From assembly GCA_015143735.1 (NCBI GenBank), contig VKHC01000446.1, positions 1 through 11,990 of the forward strand: DNA of 11,990 nucleotides, written 5' to 3'. Made by a program: the position numbers and the translations under genes. Shown here in pieces: positions 5,402 through 11,587 of this stretch. Positions within the stretch are counted from its first letter, which is position 1. Each line of letters starts with the position of its first letter. Under the pieces are notes generated by a model, which was not told the origin of the DNA, ran no database searches, and saw nothing but the letters and a program-made list of their open reading frames with translations. The DNA comes from Synura sp. LO234KE. Taxonomy: Eukaryota > Sar > Synurophyceae > Synurales > Mallomonadaceae.

Positions 5402-8191
5402 CTAATTATCAAAGGACCACGGTGGAACGACGTGAGGGGCACGCAATCTTTGCTATGTTTAAATACAGATTTATGAAAGCATGTCTTATAGTACGTAAGT
5501 GCTTCAGGGTGAAAGCCATATCTTAGGTATCTGACACGAATGCATTTGTTTAAGGTGGTTCTTCAAATTATAGTCCTACCTGAGAAGCTGTCTTGGGTAG
5601 AATCTATGTCGGACTCTAGCGGTAATGGAGCTGCTTTACCGACGGCATGGGAAAATGTAATCAATTAAAGAATATAAAAAAGAGGTGTACGTTAATCAAA
5701 GGGGCACAGGCTAAGCACATCAAACAATAAGACAAGTGAATTTAGTACCCAGGAGCAAAAGATGATATGGATATCATCGAGACATATAACCAGCGACTTG
5801 GTAGATAGGTTAACTCTATATAATCTAATCCTAATTGACTCCCGCCTAAATGTCACTGTGCCACCTAATCTTGACACCGATGCCATGTGACAAGGAATTC
5901 AAATTTATCAACACATTATTTTAAACCTACCAGGTGTGTTATCCACGATTGGAAGCGGACCGCTGAGAGGACAAGTACTAATCCTTGGCGATGCAGTAAC
6001 GATGGGCGCTGTGTGAGTGGGAATAAGTTTAAGACGGAAAAGTTAGGCCACTACGAGAGGTGGCGTACGAAATACTATCGGTATGTATTCCCGTTTACTT
6101 CGTACTCAAACGTAATAGAGTTAGAGCAAGCGAAACTGAACGAACAATTTAAGTTCGGTACGGTACTCGTATCGCGTTATTAAATGGTTGACCGATTATC
6201 AAGGCTTAAATTTGATATAAATAAGACCCAGAACAACTCCAAAGGAAAAAAATCAACTAGGTAGCATATTTTAGTGTTTAGCAATCTTACATTCAGTCAG
6301 GGCGACGGGCTTCTTCTTGCGCTTCCTCGCTGCCTTCTTAGGCTTGTTACCTGTTATACACAGCAGTGAAAACGATTATTATATACTTAGTCTTCTTTGC
6401 TCCAGTCAATCCAAAAATAGGCATGAAAAAATAACCAATTAAATAAATATGCAACGGTATTCGCAGTTGGCGTGTAACAGTTTACTAAATGCGAAGAGAG
6501 TGGACAATATCGAAGTATAGCTACACCCCATGGTTATCACCTGGAGTGGGTAGATAGGGTGGCGATATTTCGACAACTTGGGACGCAACGGCCTCAGCCG
6601 ACGTTACGGATATCTTCGAGGAATCGATATTAGCTGTGGAGATCAGGTGCACACCCATAAAATTGGTAATATTAAGGTAACCGATACAGGCAGAGCTTTA
6701 CTGGGTAGGAGAATGAGATTTACCTGGTGTCAGGACGTCATCCTCCGGCGAGTCGGGCGAAGTCGTTACCAAAGCGGTATCCTGTGGAAACTGTTCCTCT
6801 ACCTCTGTACCGTACACGCGGGAAGGAAGAGGAAGTTATGAAGGTGAGCCCGTTTACATCATCAATTAATATTAAAATATTGATAAAATGGATTTAATCT
6901 GAATTTGAAGTGTATGTACTCTTAGCATTCCTTTAAAAACCACTTATAAAATGCGATAAGGTACACAGTTTCACATAGTGTTTCCTCCAGTCTATTTATC
7001 CCTGAGAATAAATAAACTTCAATAATCAACCAACTGGCCTTCCAAAGATAATAAAAATGAATGTTGAGAAGAACGCGATGAGAGTGGACAATATCGACCT
7101 ATAGCTATACCCCATATTTTCATCACCTGGAGAAGGGAGGGAGGATGGGGCGACTAGACTAACGTGCGACGTAACCGCACGAACCGACGCGAAACCCCAG
7201 ACAGACGCTACAGCCATGACTAACGTTACTGTCATAAGCTTAGCGACGGCCATAACCGACGGAGCATCCATAACCGACGTGGCATCCATAACCGATGTAA
7301 TGACCACTACTGATGTAACGGCCATAAGCGACGTAATGGCTCTAACCGAAAAACAGGCCAAAACAAAAGTGTCTGCAGCGCCGGAGAGTAAGGACAAGAA
7401 CACGAATTTGAAAGAATTCCTAAAGTTATTCGAGTTCAAGAATGTAGCAAATGTAAAGGTTGTGAAGTGTAATGCTGTTCAGCAGATTATAGGATTGTAA
7501 ATGGTCTAACTGGGTAATCCATATAGGTGCTAGCTAACATCATCATGTACTATGGTAAGCTCAATTAAAACGTTTGGAATAGCTAAACATCTAGTACCTC
7601 TGCCTCCATAGAAGTCAATTGACATGTGTGCTTGTAGATGGAGTGGAGAGGACTTGTGTACGTCACCTCTCAGGGCGTCACCTTCCGGCGAGTCGGGCGA
7701 AGTCGTTACCAAAGCGGTATCCTGTGGAAACTGTTCCTCTACCTCTGTACCGTACACGCGGGAAGGAAGAGGAAGTTATGAAGGTGAGCCCGTTTACATC
7801 ATCAATTAATATTAAAATATTGATTAATCTGAATTTGAGCCATTTGCCTCAAGAGCGTGGAATAAAAGTTGAGCCTCACAAATACCAGACAGGGTTATTG
7901 TCTTTAACATGCATTTAGGGCGAGTGCAAAACTAGTACCGTTGGCAGCGCTCCCTGTCTTGGAAAGTTGGCCTTCGTTTGTCAAGGCTTTATCCTTAAGG
8001 GAGAGGAGAAGAGTTGCCTCATAAGCGCTCACTCCATAAGCTATAAAGTTATCTTTGTCATTACACGCGGCAAACAATGCTCCAGTTACACCACGAGCCT
8101 TGAGCTTCCCCGCCACAACCTTCAACTTATGTTTTTCTATCGAAACCAACCAGTCAAACAGATTCGTCGCCGTGAGCGTATCCAGAGGCAT
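3186..8191 (-). CDS. Predicted nine-exon Crinkler-type gene: SAM-like, repeat linker, NLS, NTPase, nuclease
   Basis: Proposed exons, in transcript order: 8191-7939, 7744-7667, 7372-7127, 6804-6724, 6633-6541, 6350-6291, 6008-5931, 5630-5580, 5401-3186. All eight introns are GT-AG (194, 294, 322, 90, 190, 282, 300 and 178 bp) and all interrupt codons after the first base. Total coding length is 3156 nt, about 1051 residues. Order of parts: SAM-like domain (about 8-70), Ser/Thr/Pro-rich repeat linker (85-250), Lys/Arg-rich nuclear signal (251-270), linker (271-313), NTPase (Walker A about 402-408, Walker B 520-527), nuclease (Asp946, Asp965, Lys967). Nuclear targeting fits the family's known site of action. 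The alternative is two genes, the first stopping at 6271. Exons at 6008-5931 and 5630-5580 are the least certain. A further 5' exon (ATG 8301, donor 8267) is possible. Confidence 0.5.
5580..5630 (-). CDS. Exon Y, short acidic linker preceding the NTPase exon
   Basis: 51 bp, phase 1 at both ends; acceptor GTAAAGCAG, donor TCTCAG|GTAGGA. It encodes PLPLESDIDSTQDSFS, which joins in frame to LDPGKLASLY at the head of the main exon. The acidic-then-LDP pattern before a hydrophobic-Pro segment is like the stretch before the NTPase in Crinkler proteins. The donor and downstream acceptor are more secure than the upstream acceptor. Confidence 0.45.
5931..6008 (-). CDS. Exon X, Ser/Pro-rich linker (tentative)
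   Basis: 78 bp, phase 1 at both ends. The acceptor is strong (CTTATTCCCACTCACACAG after a CCTAAC branch-like site); the donor is CCTG|GTAGGT. It encodes PIVTASPRISTCPLSGPLPI and a short end. No domain is visible. Its main support is the splice signals and the phase agreement. Confidence 0.35.
6291..6350 (-). CDS. Exon C: nuclear localisation signal exon
   Basis: 60 bp, phase 1 at both ends; acceptor GTATAACAG, donor GAAT|GTAAGA (close to consensus). It encodes NKPKKAARKRKKKPVALTE, a dense Lys/Arg block of the bipartite nuclear-signal type. If the donor is not used, the frame runs on for six codons to a TAA at 6271-6273, giving a separate short protein ending KIAKH. Both outcomes are in frame, so this may be a real splice choice or simply the end of an independent gene. 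Confidence 0.5.
6541..6633 (-). CDS. Exon B, unexpanded repeat exon
   Basis: 93 bp, phase 1 at both ends; acceptor CTCCACAG, donor CTCCAG|GTGATA. It encodes a Ser/Val-rich stretch (SSKISVTSAEAVASQVVEIS) ending PPYLPTP. It is the short counterpart of the expanded exon at 7372-7127. Confidence 0.45.
6724..6804 (-). CDS. Exon A, second copy of the duplicated exon
   Basis: 81 bp, phase 1 at both ends; acceptor GGTACAG, donor CACCAG|GTAAAT. It encodes EVEEQFPQDTALVTTSPDSP followed by EDDVLTP. The sequence and its upstream intron are identical to the A' copy over 140 bp, showing a recent duplication or conversion. Confidence 0.5.
7127..7372 (-). CDS. Exon B', expanded hexapeptide-repeat exon
   Basis: 246 bp, both ends in phase 1, acceptor GCTGCAG, donor CTCCAG|GTGATG. 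It is built from about ten 18-bp units and encodes degenerate hexapeptides such as SVMDAT, SVMDAP, SVMAVA, then ends SLVAPSSLPSP. The end aligns with exon B of the second copy (PPYLPTP), which has few such units, so B' appears to have grown by unit duplication. No catalytic feature is visible; a flexible or coiled linker is likely. Confidence 0.4.
7171..7350. repeat. Degenerate 18-bp tandem repeat, ten units
   Basis: Units of 18 bp such as GGAGCATCCATAACCGAC (7261), GTGGCATCCATAACCGAT (7279) and GTAACGGCCATAAGCGAC (7315) repeat in register without indels. The whole-codon period keeps all frames open, which explains open frames on both strands. The minus strand is favoured as coding because of its splice sites and the homologous short exon. 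Confidence 0.85.
7667..7744 (-). CDS. Exon A', acidic Ser/Thr/Pro-rich, first copy of a duplicated exon
   Basis: 78 bp, both ends in phase 1. The acceptor GGTACAG is preceded by a pyrimidine tract (CTTCCTCTTCCTTCCC); the donor is AGAG|GTGACG. It encodes EVEEQFPQDTALVTTSPDSP and a short acidic end. The 5' part is base-for-base identical to exon A at 6804-6724; the copies differ at the 3' end, where the donor has shifted by one codon. Confidence 0.5.
7939..8191 (-). CDS. Exon 1: SAM-like domain
   Basis: ATG at 8191-8189 (MPLDTLTATNLFDWLVSIEK) opens 84 codons to a donor AACG|GTACTA at 7938. The pattern fits a degenerate sterile-alpha-motif fold: WL near the start, a helix LKVVAGKLKARGVTGALFAA, then an acidic DKDN before AYGVSAYEATLLLSLKDKAL, matching the D..L..G(I/V)....+..LL signature. 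SAM domains mediate protein-protein association and occur as adaptor modules. Read-through of the donor reaches a stop at 7904. The frame is also open upstream to an acceptor (TTACAG|TT) at 8218, which would allow an earlier exon. Confidence 0.5.
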
Positions 8192-8730
8192 GCCTATATG
8201 CAGACCAAATAATAAAACTGTAATTTAAAAATAGAGGAAGCCAACAAAATCAGCTTGGTGTCTCAACCTCCGGCGCCGGGGACAAGGGCAGCATGTTTCA
8301 TTATTTGGACTCCCACTGGAAAAATAAAGGTGCGGAAGTATTGATGCAGAAAAGGTACTGCTCAGTTACAGATACTATATATTGACATAAATACATACAC
8401 GCATTTCTTGTGCTTCGCCATAACTGCTTCCAGCGCTTATATATAATTTCGACTGATTAGGGCGAATAAGGATAAAAATTTACATGTATGTAATCCATTC
8501 TTACCAACAAAGGAATAAATAGTTCCAGGTAAATACAGAGCCAAAAGAAGTGAAATAAAGACCCCAAAAATAAATAATCCATCAAGGACGAGGAAGGAAC
8601 CTGTCATTTTGCAAAAATCAATTGTCGTGCCAGAGTACGATTGGCAAGTAAGGACATAGAATAGAATAGAACAGTTGCGTTAAGTAACAGTTTAAACCAC
8701 TAGTAATTGAAATATGTCCTTCTGTACACT
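8192..8730. other. Upstream region of the minus-strand gene, possible promoter and alternative first exon
   Basis: No independent gene is seen. On the minus strand ATG 8301-8299 could open an 11-codon exon (MKHAALVPGAG) with a phase-1 donor GGAG|GTTGAG at 8267; a 50-bp intron to the acceptor at 8218 then joins exon 1 in frame. A minus-strand TATA-like ATTATATATAAG lies at about 8437-8448, 135-145 bases ahead. CCGGCGCCGG at 8272-8281 is a palindrome within that exon. Confidence 0.3.
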
Positions 8731-8970
8731 TCAGTCTAAAACCGCCCCATCCAAAACTTTCGTTTTGCCATCCGTGATTTCATTATTGATCCCATCAATG
8801 AGGTGAAAATTTTCACATAACAATACTGTCAATAAGAATTGCGCTTCCGAAATATAAAGCATTTGCAGATGCGTCCGAAATATTGAGCTCACACTCTGCA
8901 CATGAGTATAATTTAGGGGTGTAATAATAGCTTCAAACACAGAATAGCATTTCTTGTTCTTCGAAGAAAG
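8731..8970 (-). CDS. Candidate terminal exon in direct-repeat copy 1, unrecognised
   Basis: A good acceptor (TATTTTTTGTTAG|CTTTC, AG at 8971-8972) opens a frame of 79 residues with ENFHLIDGINNEITDGK near its end, closing with TGA at 8731-8733. In the second repeat copy the same segment has a TAG in place of a Gln codon, a frame change and a 6-base difference. Copy 1 could therefore be the intact version. I recognise no family, and no upstream exon joins it convincingly. Confidence 0.25.
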   Translation of the reverse strand, partial: LSSKNKKCYSVFEAIITPLNYTHVQSVSSIFRTHLQMLYISEAQFLLTVLLCENFHLIDGINNEITDGKTKVLDGAVLD

Positions 8971-9159
8971 CTAACAAAAAATACGTTAAAATAGATGACA
9001 GTGTAAGTAGTGTATATATAGCTAAGAATGTTTTAAACGAGAAACGCGCTAAATTACGCGTAATTATTTATTTCCAAGACATATCTTAGCGTCGAAAGAT
9101 ACTCAAGAATATTTCTGCTTTGTACATCAAAATTATACAGAAGAAAAGTATTAGCGAAT
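8774..9159. repeat. Long direct repeat, copy 1
   Basis: 386 bp from GTGATTTCATTATTG to AAGTATTAGCGAAT, matching 10320-10689 in the same orientation with scattered substitutions and short indels (for example extra CACACT and TTACGCG). The pair flanks the GC-rich RNase H island like long terminal repeats. The ends are GTG...AAT rather than TG...CA, and no target-site duplication is evident. Confidence 0.85.
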
Positions 9160-9269
9160 TCGCCGAAAATCTAATAGTTACTTCTTACGAGTCAGGAAAC
9201 GGAGAAACAGGATGAGGTTAAGCAACCAAACCTACATACGACTGAGTAAGAAACATCCCTATATGTACC

Positions 9270-9303
9270 AAAGGGCAAGTCCCGTGACCGAGTAGAGGGA
9301 ACC
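9270..9303 (-). repeat. 34-bp dispersed repeat, copy 2, at the island edge
   Basis: Matches 2804-2837 at 33 of 34 bases. It marks the left edge of the GC-rich island, the downstream end relative to the RNase H reading direction. Confidence 0.6.
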
Positions 9304-9320
9304 GAGTGAACGCACTCGGT
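9301..9320. other. Perfect hairpin at the island edge
   Basis: ACCGAGTG and CACTCGGT form an 8-bp stem around AACG. It directly abuts the 34-bp repeat. It could be a structured element end or a terminator-like hairpin; copy 1 at 2804 lacks it. Confidence 0.5.
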
Positions 9321-9573
9321 CGGGGATTTGTCGTGGACACGGGCAGCAGGGATAGTAAAACAGCGAAAACGCAGAGCAAGATCTCGAAAGAAAACACGCC
9401 ATGGTAGGGGTTGACGAGGGTCAAAGGGGGCAGCCGAGGGTCCATTCGAGAAGGGCAGGGGCGCTCCGTAGGTCCGCGGGAGGGGCGAAGGGCAGGAGCT
9501 GTCCTTGGTGAAGGGCGATGTGAGCCGGGAAGTTGCAATCCCAAGAATGAGGGGAGAGAACAGGGTCCTCGGG
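9321..9573 (-). other. GC-rich tail of the island, no recognisable coding
   Basis: Downstream of the RNase H stop on the minus strand. Frames here are long only because of the high GC and Pro/Arg-rich translation; no domain is seen. Confidence 0.4.
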
Positions 9574-10306
9574 TCATGGTCTCCAGGCGACGAGCAGTCC
9601 GGCCTCGGCGGCGAGCTTGTCCGCCTCCGCATTACCTCGGGCAAGGGATTATCCGCTGCAGTGTACGCCGGCGCCCAGGAGGTTGATATGTCATTTTCCC
9701 GTTTGACTTGGTCCAGTAGGACATTAATCCGGGCGATGAGACGCTTGTTGGCCACGGGTTTGATGGAGCGGATGGCAAAGAGATTGTAGCGCGGGCGGGT
9801 GTCCGCAAGGGCTTGGTAGATGGCACTAAGTTCCCCGGTGGTGCTGGTGGGCCGCATGGCACCAATCCAGGAGGGGCGGGCGGCGGATGTGATTACTGGT
9901 CCCCAAAGCGCTTGGTTCTAAGGGGAACCGGGGATGGTTCCCCAGCATGCCGGGCCGATGGGAAGCGCAGAGCCGTCAGTGAACAGGAAGCGGTGGGGTC
10001 GCCGGGCCCGGTGGACTTGGCCATGTATTCCGCGGCCTTCTTCATCGAGGAGAAACGCTTAACATCAGAATGGATGCCGAGGGTGTGGGGCCGTGCTTCT
10101 CGCAACGATGTATAGATCCCGGGAACATGGCCCAGGCGTACCGCATAGAAAACAGTGGGTAGAGAAGCCGCAGCTGACCGAGCTTGGAAACAGTGGCGTT
10201 GTAGAGCGCGTACCGTGAGTGGATCTGCTTCAGGCGTGGAGAAGATTGCGCGAGAGTAGGCTGCCTGCTGTCGGGCAGCCCAGATGAAATCAATCCTATT
10301 GACCAA
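9574..10306 (-). pseudogene. Decayed RNase H1 with N-terminal hybrid-binding domain
   Basis: The upstream frame contains FYAVRLGHVPGIYTSLREA, then KRFSSMKKAAEYM (about 10155-10020), a clear hybrid-binding (viroplasmin-like) domain as in eukaryotic RNase H1. About ten codons later, in another frame, comes HRFLFTDGSA with the first catalytic Asp (9977-9975). That frame has a TAG at 9920-9918, then WGPVITSA and TTGELSAIYQAL with the catalytic Glu (9833-9831). The segment that should carry the next Asp is missing; NKRLIARINVLLDQVK and SWAPAYT follow. A second frame change near 9636 leads to GNAEADKLAAEAG and a TGA at 9576-9574. No ATG heads the first frame. Two frame changes, an internal stop, a lost catalytic segment and missing start make it non-functional. 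There is no room for introns at the frame changes. It may be a captured host gene or part of a retroelement. Confidence 0.8.
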
Positions 10307-10319
10307 GTGCTTGCTCAGA

Positions 10320-10689
10320 GTGATTTCATTATTGCCTCATGATCCCATCAATGAGGTGAAAATTTTCACATAACAATACTGTCAATAAGCATTGCGCGTC
10401 CAAAATATAAATCATCTACAGATGCGTCCGAAATATTGAGCTCTGCACATGAATATAATTTAGGGGTGTAATAATAGCTTCAAACAGCATAATAGCATTT
10501 CTTGTTCTTCGAAGAAAGCTAACAAAAAAAATACGTAGATGACAGTGTATATATTGCATAAGAATGTTTTAAACGAGAAACGCGCTAAAGTAATTATTTA
10601 TTTCCAAGGCGTATCTTAGCGTCGAAAGATACTCAAGAATATTTCTGCTTTGCACATCAAAATTATACAGAAGAAAAGTATTAGCGAAT
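10320..10689. repeat. Long direct repeat, copy 2
   Basis: 370-bp partner of 8774-9159. Near its start it has an extra CCTCATG, so that CCTCATGATCCCATCAATGAGG forms a near-perfect inverted repeat. The GC-rich island ends within a few bases of its left edge. Confidence 0.85.
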
Positions 10690-11341
10690 GAGTATTACCA
10701 ATCAAGGTTCTGCACTATCTGAAGTTTGCCAGACGATTATTTTCGAATCCACTAGAGGTCGCCTGACTTAATTTCTTCTTGGATTAAACATAAAAACATA
10801 TTTTAAGAACAACATGACCCAACCTTATGACAGATTCTAAACTTCTAAAGCTGTATTGGAACATCTGATATTATTTCCCAATTTTTTATTCTTGAGTTAT
10901 TTTCTCGTTCGACTAAAACGATATTTTTCCAAATTATTAGGGAAATTTATTATAAATGAAATCGTTTAGCAATGCACTGGTGGTCCATACTTTTGCAATC
11001 ATCGCAATTATAAATGCAAATATTTCGAGAGAGATTTAAGTATTAGCAGATGAAGAAAAACACTTGTGAAACTAGTTTTCGTTAATCTACAGTAAGTTTT
11101 TCCCTAAAACTTTTAAAAACTTTAGCGGTTAATACTCAAGTTTTCCTAAAGTTTTTTTACAAAAGCTGCAGCTTGCTATAGTGTAAAAACACAGTTTTCC
11201 TATAGTACAGTACTTTCACGATCGAATACTTTTTGTGATTACTTTAGTGTTCCTAACAAAGTGCGCGCACTATAGTACGGATTTTGGTAGACGGACGGCA
11301 CGAAGCAGGAGCAAGAAGCCAGCCAATTCCTTAATTCCTTC
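10690..11341. other. AT-rich stretch with repeated AGTTTTCC motifs and palindromes
   Basis: No gene is seen. AGTTTTCCTAAAG (11139) and AGTTTTCCTATAGT (11193) repeat, with a related AGTTTTTCCCTAAAAC at about 11095. CTATAGT recurs at 11177, 11200 and 11270. AAGCTGCAGCTT (11163-11174) and AGTGCGCGCACT (11260-11271) are perfect 12-bp palindromes. This would suit the regulatory region of the gene starting at 11342, if real. Confidence 0.4.
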
Positions 11342-11587
11342 ATGATATTCCTCTGGGTAACTCCCAAGTTAGGAATAAGCAACTATATCATTCAAAGCAA
11401 TGCAAGTGAAAGACCGTTTATTTTTCACCCACCACGTGCTTTCTGCTCACAGGTGGTGGTGGTGGTACTTGCTCGACTACTTACTGTAGCGCCGGGTGCA
11501 GGTTCATCTTACTGGTGTTTCGTTCCTTTTTTAGTTGCTACTTCCTGCGGCTGGGTGACTGTAAAAGGATACTCTGTTTACGAATAA
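11342..11587 (+). CDS. Small ORF, possible membrane or secreted protein, uncertain
   Basis: ATG at 11342 opens 81 codons, ending TAA at 11585-11587. A donor (CTCTGG|GTAACT, 11357) and a strong acceptor (pyrimidine-rich, ending CTGCTCACAG, 11452) bound 96 bp, a multiple of three, so spliced and unspliced forms share the frame. Splicing would fuse MIFLW to VVVVVLARLLTVAPGAG, a signal-peptide-like hydrophobic start. The Val run comes from a (GGT)5 microsatellite, which weakens the case. No family is recognised. Confidence 0.25.
   Translation: MIFLWVTPKLGISNYIIQSNASERPFIFHPPRAFCSQVVVVVLARLLTVAPGAGSSYWCFVPFLVATSCGWVTVKGYSVYE
11452..11466 (+). repeat. (GGT)5 microsatellite
   Basis: Five perfect GGT units within the small ORF. 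Confidence 0.9.

Larger units (their letters stand above)
6491..6909. repeat. Tandem duplication, unit 1 (exons A-B)
   Basis: This unit matches 7075-7838. Its 5' edge (GAGAGTGGACAATATCGA to CACCTGGAG) and 3' part (6745-6909) align with the second unit, the latter perfectly over 6745-6884 against 7685-7824. Unit 1 has a 10-base insertion after 6884. Confidence 0.85.
7075..7838. repeat. Tandem duplication, unit 2 (exons A'-B')
   Basis: Direct-repeat partner of 6491-6909, longer because of the 18-bp repeat expansion and extra intron sequence between its conserved ends. The spacer between units is 165 bp. Confidence 0.85.
8774..10689. mobile_element. Possible composite element: direct repeats flanking a GC-rich RNase H island
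   Basis: Long direct repeats surround about 1.16 kb, most of it abruptly GC-rich, carrying the RNase H1 pseudogene and one end of a sequence found elsewhere in the window (2804). No reverse transcriptase, integrase or transposase is present, so if mobile it is non-autonomous and gene-capturing. A simple local duplication followed by insertion is equally possible. Confidence 0.35.

Noticed and set aside
5692-5886. Minus-strand ATG frame of 64 codons upstream of the NTPase exon, as its start
   Set aside because: It contains no Crinkler header motif and offers no convincing donor that joins the next exon in frame.
5887-6183. 98-codon plus-strand frame beginning with a non-ATG codon
   Set aside because: No family resemblance and no splice context; it overlaps a minus-strand exon with a strong acceptor.
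7171-7350. CRISPR-like repeat array
   Set aside because: The 18-bp units are contiguous with no spacers and are degenerate; this is a coding minisatellite in a eukaryotic gene.
7216-7500. Plus-strand frame with repeated ITDV-type hexapeptides
   Set aside because: The 18-bp period keeps all frames open. The minus strand has matching splice sites, correct phase and a homologous short exon, so the plus frame is taken as a shadow.
9192-9857. A 221-codon intact protein over the island
   Set aside because: Only its first part matches RNase H; the conserved C-terminal GNAEADKLA lies in another frame and the rest is low-complexity Pro/Ser-rich read-through.
8774-10689. A complete LTR retrotransposon
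   Set aside because: No reverse transcriptase, integrase, gag, primer-binding site or TG...CA ends were seen; only the direct repeats and an RNase H relic are present.
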